Assembly: GCA_022844045.1 (NCBI GenBank)
Contig: JALHMM010000038.1
Coordinates: 1 to 54,750 of the forward strand
Length of the DNA: 54,750 nt
Direction of reading: 5' to 3'
DNA from: Reyranellaceae bacterium
Lineage (GTDB): Bacteria; Pseudomonadota; Alphaproteobacteria; Reyranellales; Reyranellaceae
Positions 9,475 to 17,727 of the stretch are shown piece after piece. How positions within the stretch are numbered: position 1 is the first letter of the stretch; each line of letters starts with the position of its first letter. The position numbers and the translations under genes are program-made. A model generated the notes under the pieces. That model did not search any database. It saw nothing but the letters and a program-made list of their open reading frames with translations, and was not told the origin of the DNA.

Positions 9475-10259
9475 GCGCTGATGCCGTAGGGCTTGGCCCA
9501 GCCGAGGCCGGCCGCGGTCGTGGTCTTCGGCTTGTATTCGAGGCCGACATAGCCGGCGTAACCGAGGCGATCGAGCACGCCCAGGACGTGGAGGTGGTTG
9601 GCCTCGCCGATATCGGGCTCGTTGCGGTCGGGATTGCCGGCGATCTGCACGTGGCCGATCACCGGGAAGAGCTTCTCTGACCGGCGCACCAGATCGCCCT
9701 CGGTGACCTGGCAGTGATAGAGGTCGAACTGCAGCTTGAGATTGGGGGCGCCGATCTCGGCGATGATCGCCGCGCCTTCGGTCGTGGTGTTCAGGAAGTA
9801 GCCGGGAATGTCGCGCCGGTTGATCGGCTCGATCACCACGTCGCGGCCATCCTTGGCCGCGCGCTCGGCGGCGCGCTTGAGGTTGTCGACATAGGTGCGG
9901 CGCATCGCCGAGAGATCGGCCCCTGGTGTGATCAGGCCGGACATCACATGCACGCGCGCGCAGTCGAGCGTCGCGGCGTAGCTCATCGCTGTCTCCAGCG
10001 CGGCTTTGAAGTCGGCCTCGCGCCCGGGCAGCGCCGCCAGCCCGCGCTCGCCCTTGCTCCAGTCGCCCGGCGGCAGGTTGAACAGCGCCTGGGTGAGCTT
10101 GTGCTTCTTCAGCTGCACGGCGATGTCGGCGGCGGGAAAGTCGTAGGGGAAGAGGAACTCCACCGCCTTGAAGCCGTGACCGGCGGCGGCGGCGAAGCGC
10201 TCCATGAATCCGATGTCCTGATAGAGCCAGGACAGGTTGGCGGCGAGTTTCAGCGGCAT
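9471..10259 (-). CDS. otnI: 2-oxo-tetronate / hydroxypyruvate isomerase (OtnI/Hyi family)
   Basis: A TIM-barrel isomerase of about 262 residues. N-terminal KLAANLSWLYQD, then AVEFLFPYD, VIEPINRRDIPGYF (catalytic glutamate), LQFDLYHCQ and HVQIAGNPDRNEPDIGE are the diagnostic Hyi/OtnI motifs. In threonate catabolism it would convert 2-oxo-tetronate to 3-oxo-tetronate; Hyi relatives interconvert hydroxypyruvate and tartronate semialdehyde. An in-frame ATG at 10271 lies at the edge of a family B repeat; ATG 10259 is preferred because it gives the canonical M-P-L-K-L-A start and has GGA about 8 nt upstream. The gene sits between otnK and ltnD on the same strand. Confidence 0.87.
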   Translation of the reverse strand: MPLKLAANLSWLYQDIGFMERFAAAAGHGFKAVEFLFPYDFPAADIAVQLKKHKLTQALFNLPPGDWSKGERGLAALPGREADFKAALETAMSYAATLDCARVHVMSGLITPGADLSAMRRTYVDNLKRAAERAAKDGRDVVIEPINRRDIPGYFLNTTTEGAAIIAEIGAPNLKLQFDLYHCQVTEGDLVRRSEKLFPVIGHVQIAGNPDRNEPDIGEANHLHVLGVLDRLGYAGYVGLEYKPKTTTAAGLGWAKPYGISA

Positions 10260-10277
10260 GGGGTTTTCCATTCTGTC

Positions 10278-10298
10278 GTCATCCCGAGCGTAGCGAGG
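10278..10298. repeat. Family B repeat, half copy
   Basis: GTCATCCCGAGCGTAGCGAG corresponds to one arm of the family B palindrome found at 19980, 24499, 45533 and 51377. Only one arm is present, so it cannot fold on itself. It lies in the short otnK-otnI junction. Confidence 0.75.
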
Positions 10299-10307
10299 CG
10301 ACGGGGC

Positions 10308-11573
10308 TCAGGGCAATTTGGCGAACGCCTTGGAGAAGAAATCGGCGGCGCCGAAGTTACCGGACTTCAACGCCAGCGCGATGGTCGCGCCTGACGCTGT
10401 CGTGGTCGCCGTCCAGGGCACGCCGGGATCGATCTCCGGCCCGATGCGCAGCGCGCGGGCGCCCAGTGCCTGCACTACCGCGCCCGAGGTCTCGCCACCG
10501 GCGACGACCAGCCGGCGCACGCCGCCCTCGACCAGCCCCGTGGCGATGGCCGCCATCGTGGCTTCGATGCGCTTGCTCGACTCCTCGACGCCATAGCGCG
10601 CCTGCACCGCCTTGACGCGCTCCGGCGCCGCGCTGGCGTAGAGCAGGGCAGGGCCCACCTGCTTGCCGGCCCAGTCGAGCGCCTGCTTCGCCACGTCCTT
10701 GCCGTCGCAGATCGCCTCGGTGTCGAGCTCCAACGCCGCGCCGCCGCCGCCGCGATAGGCGGCGATCTGGCCCAGGGTCGCGGCCGAGCACGAGCCGGCG
10801 ATGATCGCGGCCTTGCCGTCGGCCTTGGGCAATTGATCCGCCGCGCCGGCGCGCAACAGCCCGGCCTTGCGGAAGTTGGCTGGCAGGCCCATGGCGACGC
10901 CCGAACCGCCGGTGACCAGCGCGAGATCGGCGACCGCCTCGCCGATGGTCATCAGGTCGGGATCGGTGCCGGCGTCGACGACGGCGTGGCGCACGCCGGA
11001 AGCCTTCAGCACCTCGATCTCCTCACGGATCGCGTTGGCGCCGGCCTGCACCGTGCGCAACCCGATCAGGCCGACCTTGTGCTTCGTCTGTCGCTGCAGC
11101 ACGCGCACGAGGCTGGGGTCGGTCATCGGTGTGAGCGGATGGTCGCGCATGCTGGATTCGCTCAGCAGCACGGCGCCGACGAACAGATAGCCGTGGAAGA
11201 TCGCGCGGCCATTGGCCGGGAAGGCCGGGCAGAAGATGGTGAAGGGCGCGTTCAATCGGTCGAGCAGCGCGTCGGCCACCGGGCCGATATTGCCGCGATC
11301 CGTCGAATCGAAGGTCGAGCAGTACTTGAAGAAGATCTGGCGGCAGCCGCGCGCTTGCAACGCCGCGAGCGCGTCGAGCGATTGGGCGATGGCGTCGGCG
11401 GGCGCGATGGTGCGGCTCTTCAGCGCCACGACGATGCCGTCGACATCGTCGAGCGCCATGTCTGACGCCGGCACGCCGATGGTCTGGACGGTGCGCATGC
11501 CGCCCTTGACCAGCATGCCGGCGATGTCGGTCGCGCCGGTGAAGTCGTCGGCGATGATACCTAAGAGCGCCAT
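10308..11573 (-). CDS. otnK: 3-oxo-tetronate kinase (OtnK, four-carbon acid sugar kinase)
   Basis: A 421-residue DUF1537-type kinase. N-terminal DDFTGATD (residues 9-16) is the sugar-acid binding motif, FKYCSTFDSTDRGNIGPV lines the substrate pocket, and the C-terminal nucleotide-binding domain carries GSCSAATLGQI and VVAGGETSGAV. The family phosphorylates 3-oxo-tetronate (or D-erythronate/threonate) at O4. ATG 11573 is chosen over an upstream in-frame ATG at 11636 that would translate part of a family A repeat. It is the first gene of the minus-strand otnK-otnI-ltnD set; the decarboxylase OtnC, which should finish the pathway to DHAP, is not in this window. Confidence 0.88.
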   Translation of the reverse strand: MALLGIIADDFTGATDIAGMLVKGGMRTVQTIGVPASDMALDDVDGIVVALKSRTIAPADAIAQSLDALAALQARGCRQIFFKYCSTFDSTDRGNIGPVADALLDRLNAPFTIFCPAFPANGRAIFHGYLFVGAVLLSESSMRDHPLTPMTDPSLVRVLQRQTKHKVGLIGLRTVQAGANAIREEIEVLKASGVRHAVVDAGTDPDLMTIGEAVADLALVTGGSGVAMGLPANFRKAGLLRAGAADQLPKADGKAAIIAGSCSAATLGQIAAYRGGGGAALELDTEAICDGKDVAKQALDWAGKQVGPALLYASAAPERVKAVQARYGVEESSKRIEATMAAIATGLVEGGVRRLVVAGGETSGAVVQALGARALRIGPEIDPGVPWTATTTASGATIALALKSGNFGAADFFSKAFAKLP

Positions 11574-11582
11574 CTGATCCTT

Positions 11583-11705
11583 ACCTTCCCCCGGAGGGGG
11601 AAGGAGGCGCGAAGCGCCGGATGGGGGGTGTCTCAACGACGTTGGTGTTCGTCTTCGACATCTCCCATCCGCACTGCGGGCACCTTCCCCTTCCGGGGGA
11701 AGGTA
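11583..11705. repeat. Family A palindromic element
   Basis: Ends are ACCTTCCCCCGGAGGGGGAAGG and its near-complement with inner arms GCCGGATGGGGGG / TCTCCCATCCGC and centre GTTCGTCTTCGACAT. Total about 123 bp. It lies between muiA-like and otnK genes, upstream of otnK, so it is transcribed or flanks the otn promoter. Confidence 0.9.
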
Positions 11706-11718
11706 GCAGGTTTCCGCG

Positions 11719-13386
11719 TTATCGCACGTCGCCGTAGATGACCTCGCGATCCGACGGCCACTTCACACGGTAGCCGAGGCGGATCTCCTTCTGCTCGCCG
11801 GCGGCGTAGTCGTAGGTCCAGGCCATCACGCCGCGGCGATCCTCGACCGTGGGTTCGGTCGGCTTGGTCGTGGTGTCGAGCATCTCGACGGTGATGGTGT
11901 TGACCTCGGTGATCGGGACGCGGTCGACCACCGTGATCTTGATCGGGAAGTCGTGCAGGTTCTTCACGACGGTCTTGAACTCGACCGTGTCGGTGCGGCT
12001 CGAGCCAAGGAAGCCCGGCTCGGCCTGACGCCGCGCCACCGGCACGCGCGTGACCTTGATCTGGTCGTCGGCGCCGAAGCTGAGCTCGACCTTGTCGCCC
12101 TGCGCCACCAGCGGCAGCGCCGACTGGCCGACGAAGGTGCCGTCGCGGTGGATGTTCACCGGCCCGGGCAGCAGCGGCGCTTCCTCGTTGTTGATGAACG
12201 AGGCTTGCAGGTAGGCCGTCGGGTTCAGTACCGGCACGGTCCTGATCAGCAGCTGCGGCTCGATCGTGGCGCTGGATATGCGGAAGGTCTTGGCCGCGCC
12301 GTCTTCCGGAATCGTGACGCGCCCGGGCACGCCGAACGAGGCCTGGAAGGCGCCACCCTGGACCTGCGCCTGCTGCTCGCGTGCGTCGACGACCTCGGCC
12401 TTGTCGACGGGCTTCGGCTCCGGCGCCGAGGACGGCGCGGGTGGGGCCGATCGTGGTGCTTCAGAACGGTCGCGACCCGCGCCGCCCATCGGCTGCGGCG
12501 GCGGGCGCAGCAGCACGCGCGAAGTGAGCAGCTCGGGCGCGCCGGTGCCGCGCGCCACGCGCACGGTCGAGACGATCAGCGTCACGTCGGTCCACGCCTC
12601 GCCGGTGCGCTGGGTGACCGCGGCGCGGCGCACCAGCTCGAGCGAGGCCTTCTTGCCCTTGCCGCCGGTGTCGAGCCGCGCATCGTAAATCGGCCGCCAG
12701 CTGGCGCCGGCGACGCGATAGGTGACGGCGAGTTCCGCCTTGCTGGCGGCGCCGGCTTCCAGGGCGATGGTGACGTCGAGCACCGGCGCGCCGGGGCGCG
12801 GCGGCTGCGGACGGGCGCGTTCCAGGGCGGCGATCTCGCCGTCGACGTCGCGCAGCTGGGCGGTCAGCACGCGGATGTCCTCGTTGACCTTGGTCAGCTG
12901 TTCGTTGATCGCGGCCCAGGCGGCCGGCCAGTTGGTCGCGTCCATCGCCTTGCCGTCGGGCGAGAGCTTCTCCGGGCTGGCCTCGGCATAGCGGCGGACC
13001 ATGGCGCGCATACGTTCCGCCGCTTCCATGCGCGCGGCCGCGATGTCGCGCTTCTCGCGCAGCGCCTTGATCTTGGTCTCCAGCGCCGCGTCGATCACCG
13101 GCCGCGGATTGCCCGGCGCGGCGCGTGTCTCCACGGCGCCGATCGACAGCGCGCCCGTGGCCTTGCCGGCGACGCGCAACGAAGCGGGATCGATGGTCGC
13201 GGGCAGGCCCTTGAGCACGATGGTCGAGGCGCCGGTGGGCAGCTCGACGATCGCGATCCGCGTGACGCTGGCGCCGTCGGGATAGACGGTGACGGTGTCG
13301 ACTCGCGACGCGGCCTCGATCTCGGCGGCCCAGGCTGGACCGGCGAGCGCGCAGGCGATCGCGGAGGCGGCGATAACAGCTCGCAT
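11719..13386 (-). CDS. MuiA-like mucoidy inhibitor family protein (DUF4140/DUF4139)
   Basis: A 555-residue exported protein with signal peptide (IAASAIACALAGPAWAAEI). Residues about 25-120 form the DUF4140 N-terminal domain (VDTVTVYPDGASVTR). A charged coiled coil spans about 95-200 (EKRDIAAARMEAAERM through DGEIAALERA). The C-terminal DUF4139 domain contains VTYRVAGASWRPIYDARLDT and ends in the beta-rich AWTYDYAAGEQKEIRLGYRVKWP. ATG 13386 has AGGGGAGA upstream. MuiA relatives were linked to suppression of mucoidy, but the biochemical role is unknown. It shares no obvious function with its neighbours. Confidence 0.82.
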   Translation of the reverse strand: MRAVIAASAIACALAGPAWAAEIEAASRVDTVTVYPDGASVTRIAIVELPTGASTIVLKGLPATIDPASLRVAGKATGALSIGAVETRAAPGNPRPVIDAALETKIKALREKRDIAAARMEAAERMRAMVRRYAEASPEKLSPDGKAMDATNWPAAWAAINEQLTKVNEDIRVLTAQLRDVDGEIAALERARPQPPRPGAPVLDVTIALEAGAASKAELAVTYRVAGASWRPIYDARLDTGGKGKKASLELVRRAAVTQRTGEAWTDVTLIVSTVRVARGTGAPELLTSRVLLRPPPQPMGGAGRDRSEAPRSAPPAPSSAPEPKPVDKAEVVDAREQQAQVQGGAFQASFGVPGRVTIPEDGAAKTFRISSATIEPQLLIRTVPVLNPTAYLQASFINNEEAPLLPGPVNIHRDGTFVGQSALPLVAQGDKVELSFGADDQIKVTRVPVARRQAEPGFLGSSRTDTVEFKTVVKNLHDFPIKITVVDRVPITEVNTITVEMLDTTTKPTEPTVEDRRGVMAWTYDYAAGEQKEIRLGYRVKWPSDREVIYGDVR

Positions 13387-13537
13387 AGGATGTCTCCCCT
13401 GGCGCCGATCATGGGTGGCGCCCACCCCAAGCTTTCCCTGCCTTCGTGGCGGCGTCAGGGCCTCAGTGTGTCAGAAAGATAGTGAGTGATCGATCATTTT
13501 GTGTTAGGGCTGATTGTAGCCACCCGGGAGATCGATC

Positions 13538-14107
13538 ATGGCTTACCTCAAGAATCCCCCACCCAAGCTGGTGGCTCAGAATCAGTCGATGTTCCATTGC
13601 TGGGCGGCGTCGCTGGAATCGTGGATCGACGCGCGCAAGCCGGCGACGCCGCAGGCGGCGATGACCAAGAAGCAAGCCGAGCTGGTCACGTCGTACAAAG
13701 ATTTCACCGGCGCCAAGGACGGCCTGATGGTCGGCAAGGCCATGATCCAGGTCATGTTCGATTTCCAGATGATGCTCGATCTGCACAAGCCGAAGACCAA
13801 GAAGATTACCCTGGCGGAGATCCAGCAGCGTCTGATGATGAAGAGCTATCTGTGGCTGCTTTATCTCGGTGGGCCTGATCTCGGCACGTTCCTTGGCCAC
13901 TGCATCGTGGTTTACGGCACGGTGGACATCCCCGAGCCGTCTCTGCGCGTCATGGATCCTTGGACCGGGAAGCTGGAGGTGCAGACGCTCGCCAGCTTCA
14001 ACGAGACCGACTCGGTGTTCGTCTGCTGGTACGAGACCGGACCGACATGGAGCGACGACATGTTCCGCATCATGAAGGCGATGGCGGCCAAGAAGTCGTC
14101 GTCTTGA
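13538..14107 (+). CDS. Putative papain-like (C39/C70-type) cysteine peptidase
   Basis: A 189-residue protein without signal peptide. The motif QNQSMFHCWAAS (Gln14, Cys21) is the oxyanion glutamine and nucleophile cysteine signature of papain-like bacterial peptidases such as the C39-like and AvrRpt2 (C70) groups. GHCIVVYG supplies the general-base His121 and RVMDPW the orienting Asp140; the Cys-His-Asp order and spacing fit the fold. A central MSHxx-free helix-rich insert (residues 45-105) and a lysine/serine tail are also seen. It is a lone plus-strand gene between minus-strand genes, and its TGA abuts the convergent glycerate kinase stop (TGATCA, 14105-14110). A weak GGGAG precedes the ATG. 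Role (effector, secretion-leader processing or toxin) is unknown. Confidence 0.6.
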   Translation: MAYLKNPPPKLVAQNQSMFHCWAASLESWIDARKPATPQAAMTKKQAELVTSYKDFTGAKDGLMVGKAMIQVMFDFQMMLDLHKPKTKKITLAEIQQRLMMKSYLWLLYLGGPDLGTFLGHCIVVYGTVDIPEPSLRVMDPWTGKLEVQTLASFNETDSVFVCWYETGPTWSDDMFRIMKAMAAKKSSS

Positions 14108-15382
14108 TCACGCCTCGATCAGGCTGATCCGGCAGTCGTTGACGTTGGTGCGCGTCGGGCCTGTGACGATCGAGTCGCCCAGCGCTTCGAAGAAGCCGTG
14201 GCCATCGTTGTCCTCCAGCCGCGCCCGCGCATCGAGGCCGGCGGCTCTCGCGCGCATCAGCGTGTCGGGCGCGATGCGCGCGCCGGCGATGTCCTCGATG
14301 CCGTCGACACCGTCGGTGTCGCCGGCCAGCGACCACACGCCGGGCCGTCCGTCGAGCTCGAGCGCCAGCGCCAAGAGGTATTCGACATTGCGCCCGCCGC
14401 GGCCCTTGCCGCGTACCTCGACCGTGGTCTCGCCGCCGGAGATCAGCGCCGCGCGCCTTCCCTTGCCGGCGAGTTCGCGGATACGCCCGGCGTGCTCGCG
14501 CGCCACATCGCGCGCCAGGCCTTCGATCGCGTCGCCCAGGATCACCGGCTCGTAGCCTTCGCGCTCTGCCACACCGGCGACGGCTTCCAGCGCGCGCATC
14601 GGCGTGACGGTCATCACGGTGCTTGCGTGCGACAGACGCGGGTCGCCCGGCTTCGGCGTCTCCTCGACACGCCCGGCGGCGCCCGCCTCGAGATGGGCGC
14701 GCACGGCGGCGGGCGGATCGATGCGATACTTCGCCAGCACCGCCAATGCGTCGGCGAATGTCGAGGCGTCGGCCACGGTCGGACCCGAGGCGATCACGCC
14801 GGGATCGTCGCCCGGCACGTCGGAGATCAGATAGGTCACGATCCGCGCCGGCCGCGCCGCCATCGCCAGCCGGCCGCCCTTGATCGCCGAGAGATGCTTG
14901 CGCACGACGTTCATCGCGCCGATCGGCGCGCCGCTCGACAGCAGGGCGCTGTTCACCGCCTGCTTGTCGGCGAGACTCAGACCCGGCGCCGGCGCCGTCA
15001 GCAGCGCCGAACCGCCACCCGAGATCAGCGCGATCACCAGATCGTCGGCGCTCAATCCCCGCACCATCTCCAGCATGCGGCCGGCGGCGGCGCGGCCGCG
15101 CTCGTCGGGCACGGGGTGCTTGGCGGCGACGCATTCGATGCGGCTCGTCGGCATCTCGTAGCCGTCGCGTGTGACGACCAGGCCCGAGAGCGCGCCGGGC
15201 CAGCTATCCTCGACCGCCTTGGCCATCGCCGCGGCGGCCTTGCCGGCGCCGATCACCAGGGTGCGGCCTTTGGGCGGTCGCAGCTCGGCCAGGTATGGCG
15301 TCAGGCAGATCCGCGGCGAGGCGGCGGCGATCGCCGCGTCGAACATGGCGCGCAGCTGTTTGAAGGCGGTATCGCGATCCAT
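14108..15382 (-). CDS. Glycerate 2-kinase (MOFRL family)
   Basis: A 424-residue kinase of the GckA/TtuD type, phosphorylating D-glycerate to 2-phosphoglycerate. GAGKAA with Lys48, SGGGSALL at 121-128, KHLSAIKGGRLA, and the C-terminal MOFRL domain (ISGGETTVEVRGKGRGGRN, AGDTDGVDG) are all present. ATG 15382 gives the usual N-terminus; an upstream ATG at 15430 would add 16 residues and crowd the divergent gene. Older annotations call this family hydroxypyruvate reductase, which is likely wrong. With pyruvate kinase and Hyi-like/LtnD-like enzymes nearby, it connects C3/C4 acids to glycolysis. Divergent from the N-formylglutamate amidohydrolase gene. Confidence 0.9.
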   Translation of the reverse strand: MDRDTAFKQLRAMFDAAIAAASPRICLTPYLAELRPPKGRTLVIGAGKAAAAMAKAVEDSWPGALSGLVVTRDGYEMPTSRIECVAAKHPVPDERGRAAAGRMLEMVRGLSADDLVIALISGGGSALLTAPAPGLSLADKQAVNSALLSSGAPIGAMNVVRKHLSAIKGGRLAMAARPARIVTYLISDVPGDDPGVIASGPTVADASTFADALAVLAKYRIDPPAAVRAHLEAGAAGRVEETPKPGDPRLSHASTVMTVTPMRALEAVAGVAEREGYEPVILGDAIEGLARDVAREHAGRIRELAGKGRRAALISGGETTVEVRGKGRGGRNVEYLLALALELDGRPGVWSLAGDTDGVDGIEDIAGARIAPDTLMRARAAGLDARARLEDNDGHGFFEALGDSIVTGPTRTNVNDCRISLIEA

Positions 15383-15442
15383 GGGGCGGGTGCGGCGAGC
15401 GGGCGATTGGTCGGGCGCCGATCGTGTCATAGAGTACGCGCC

Positions 15443-16216
15443 ATGTCGTCTCTTCTGGCGGCGGATGAGCCGCCCGCGTTCACCGCGTACAATCCCGACG
15501 GAAACTTCCCGCTGCTGCTGGCCTGCGATCACGCCGGCAACGCCGTGCCGCGCGCGCTCGCCGACTTGGGCCTGCCGCGCACCGAGCTGTCGCGTCACAT
15601 CGGCTGGGATCCGGGTGGGCTCGATGTCGGGCGTCGCCTGTCGGCGCTGTTCGACGCGCCGTTCGTCGCCGCGACCTATTCGCGGCTGGTGATCGACTGC
15701 AATCGTTGGCCCGGCGGCGAGGGCTCGACGCCGGAGATCAGCGACGGCACGCTGGTGCCGGCCAATCGCGCGCTCGACGACGCGGCGATCAAAGCGCGCG
15801 CCGACGCTTGCTTCTGGCCCTACCACAACGCGCTGGACGATCTGCTCGATCGCTTCGCGGCGCGCGGCGTGAAGCCTGCGCTATTCGTGGTGCACAGCTT
15901 CACGCCTGTCATGCGCGGCATCCAGCGGCCCTGGCAGCTGGGTGTGCTGTGGCGCAACGACCCGCGGCTGGCGAAGCCGCTGCTCGCGGCGCTGCGCGAG
16001 ATTCCCGACGTCTTCGTCGGCGACAACGAGCCGTACTCGGCGCGCGATCCGGTCGAGTACACGTTGCAGGCCCACGCCGAGTCGCGTGGTCTGCCGCATT
16101 GCTCGATCGAGATCCGGCAGGATCTGATCAGTGATCGCGCGGGCGCGCTACACTGGGCGGCGTTGATCGCGCCGGCGGTTCGCCGAGCAGTCGAGGAGGC
16201 GGGCGTCGCCGCCTAA
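15443..16216 (+). CDS. N-formylglutamate amidohydrolase family protein
   Basis: A 257-residue member of the FGase family (HutG-type), which hydrolyses N-formyl-L-glutamate to formate and glutamate. The metal/catalytic segment LLLACDHAGNAVP (Asp29-His30), YSRLVIDCNRWP, and VVHSFTP followed by DNEPYSARDP and SIEIRQDLI are diagnostic. The gene starts 60 bp from the divergent glycerate kinase start. No other histidine-utilisation genes are in the window, so a role in hut catabolism is not shown; broader N-acyl amino-acid amidohydrolase activity is possible. Confidence 0.88.
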   Translation: MSSLLAADEPPAFTAYNPDGNFPLLLACDHAGNAVPRALADLGLPRTELSRHIGWDPGGLDVGRRLSALFDAPFVAATYSRLVIDCNRWPGGEGSTPEISDGTLVPANRALDDAAIKARADACFWPYHNALDDLLDRFAARGVKPALFVVHSFTPVMRGIQRPWQLGVLWRNDPRLAKPLLAALREIPDVFVGDNEPYSARDPVEYTLQAHAESRGLPHCSIEIRQDLISDRAGALHWAALIAPAVRRAVEEAGVAA

Positions 16217-16591
16217 GGCCTCGGACGAGCGCCTGTAGATAACTCGTTTATTGCACAGCGATTTTCGACTCGCGAATCCGCCGAATCGACATCGCGACGG
16301 TGCGTATTATGTAATGAAATCAATTATATAGTACCTCATTTGACGCTTTAAGACATTTCCAGGAAAACCGCTCCATAAAGCGTACTAGCCAAGATAGTCG
16401 ACGAGAAAATTTCGAGGCTGGCGATGGGGCCGGCCGAAATGATGGGGAAGACCAATGGATAGATCAGCACGATTCGCCGGGCCGTAGCGGTCCCAGCCTT
16501 TCCAGAGTTGACGGCAGACGTCGCCGCCGCTTGCAGCGTGTCGCTGAAGCGCGCCGGCCTCGCTCGTCCATCGCGTGCCCGGTTGGGGTTG
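16217..16591. other. AT-rich intergenic island
   Basis: This 375-bp gap holds no supported gene. From about 16240 to 16400 it is strikingly AT-rich for this genome (TTATGTAATG, AATTATATAGTACC, CGCTTTAAGAC). On the minus strand a perfect TATAAT is readable at about 16325-16330, with only a poor -35. A minus-strand open frame across 16348-16677 overlaps the better-supported plus-strand gene and was rejected. The region could hold a promoter, a small RNA or a degraded insertion. Confidence 0.5.
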
Positions 16592-16882
16592 ATGATGATG
16601 AAGATATCTCGATTCAAGTCATGGCTCGCCATGGCCGTCCTGCTGGCGGCCAGCATCGTCTTCGCCGTCCGCACCACCGAAGATCCTTGCGTCGAGGCTT
16701 GGGAGAACGCCGGCGAGCGATCCGATGGCTATCTGACGGATCGCGCCGCGACGCCCTACCTGGCGATGATGTTCGCCACGCGCCATGAGCCGCCCGCCAA
16801 CCATCGGATCTCGGGCCCGGACTTCATCGCGGCATGCCGCGCCGGTGCGATCTGGCCGATCGCAATGACCATCGCCAAGTAG
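16592..16882 (+). CDS. Small membrane-anchored or exported hypothetical protein
   Basis: A protein of up to 96 residues with three consecutive ATGs (16592, 16595, 16598). The N-terminus is KISRFKSW then a single hydrophobic span (LAMAVLLAASIVFAV), followed by a mostly polar domain with two cysteines (DPCVEAWE and FIAACRAG). Codon third positions are strongly G/C, as in neighbouring real genes, whereas the antisense frame lacks this. I recognise no family. The two cysteines in a periplasmic-facing domain could form a disulfide. The crotonase gene begins 16 bp downstream. Confidence 0.5.
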   Translation: MMMKISRFKSWLAMAVLLAASIVFAVRTTEDPCVEAWENAGERSDGYLTDRAATPYLAMMFATRHEPPANHRISGPDFIAACRAGAIWPIAMTIAK

Positions 16883-16898
16883 ACAGGAGGATACGAGC

Positions 16899-17696
16899 AT
16901 GTCCGTAGTCCACGCCCCGTCTTCCTACGCGGGCGGGTTGATCCTGGCGACGCGTCGGCCGCCGGTGACGACGATCGTTCTCAACGCGCCGGAGACGCGC
17001 AACGCGCTGACATCCGATGGCGCGCGCATGTTGGCAAAGGCTCTGACCGATGCCGATCGCGACGAGGAGATTCGCGCGATCGTGCTCACCGGCAACGGCA
17101 ATTTCTGCGGCGGTGCGCATCTCGACGCGCTGGCCGACGCCGACTCGTATTTCCCCTGGGCAGGCCAAGGCGGACCGCTCGAGAAGCGCCTGTCGAAACC
17201 GCTGATCGGCGCCATCGAAGGCTATGCGACGGCGGAAGGATTCGGGCTGGCGCTGCTGTGCGACATCCGCATCGTCGATTCGACGGCCGTGTTCGGCGTC
17301 TTCGGGCGACGCCTGGGGCTGGCGGGCGATGGCACGGCGGCGCGGCTGCCCGCGATCGTCGGTGCGGCGCACGCCATGGATATGCTGCTGTCGGGTTGCG
17401 CCATGGGCTGCGACCGCGCTCTGGCGATCGGCCTGGCCACGCGCAAGGCCGCCAACACCGGGACTCGCGCCGCCGCCGAGAAGCTCGCGCGCGAAATCGC
17501 GGCGTTCTCGCCGGCGGCGCTCGCTCTCGATCGTGCCGCCGCGCAGGCCGCCATCGATGGCGATCCGCGGCGCGCGCTGACGATGGACGTCGAGGCTTCG
17601 ACGGATGTGTTCTTCGGCGAGGGGCGTCAGGCCGTTCGCGCGTTGGTCGCCGCGCCCCATGCGTTGCGCGCCGGCGGACAACGCGGCGCGGCTTGA
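16899..17696 (+). CDS. Enoyl-CoA hydratase/isomerase (crotonase) family protein, catalytic Glu residues absent
   Basis: A 265-residue crotonase-fold protein. The oxyanion-hole region reads FCGGAHLDAL (69-78) instead of the usual FxAGADL, and KPLIGAIEGYATAEGFGLALLCD matches the second helix. When aligned to classical enoyl-CoA hydratase, the two catalytic glutamates fall on glycines (Gly116 and Gly136), and GIIPGAGGTQRL is replaced by LGLAGDGTAARLP. So the fold and CoA binding are likely, but classical hydration is not. Relatives with such changes act as isomerases, dehalogenases, hydrolases or are uncharacterised. AGGAGG precedes ATG 16899. The stop is about 40 bp before the cobalamin riboswitch. 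Confidence 0.82.
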   Translation: MSVVHAPSSYAGGLILATRRPPVTTIVLNAPETRNALTSDGARMLAKALTDADRDEEIRAIVLTGNGNFCGGAHLDALADADSYFPWAGQGGPLEKRLSKPLIGAIEGYATAEGFGLALLCDIRIVDSTAVFGVFGRRLGLAGDGTAARLPAIVGAAHAMDMLLSGCAMGCDRALAIGLATRKAANTGTRAAAEKLAREIAAFSPAALALDRAAAQAAIDGDPRRALTMDVEASTDVFFGEGRQAVRALVAAPHALRAGGQRGAA

Positions 17697-17727
17697 CGAG
17701 GCCGCGGCCGGCCTCTATCGCTTCTTC

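Noticed and set aside
16348..16677. Minus-strand 109-residue frame across the AT-rich island
   Set aside because: It overlaps the better plus-strand small gene, whose third-position GC bias is clear; the minus frame has no ribosome site and no family.
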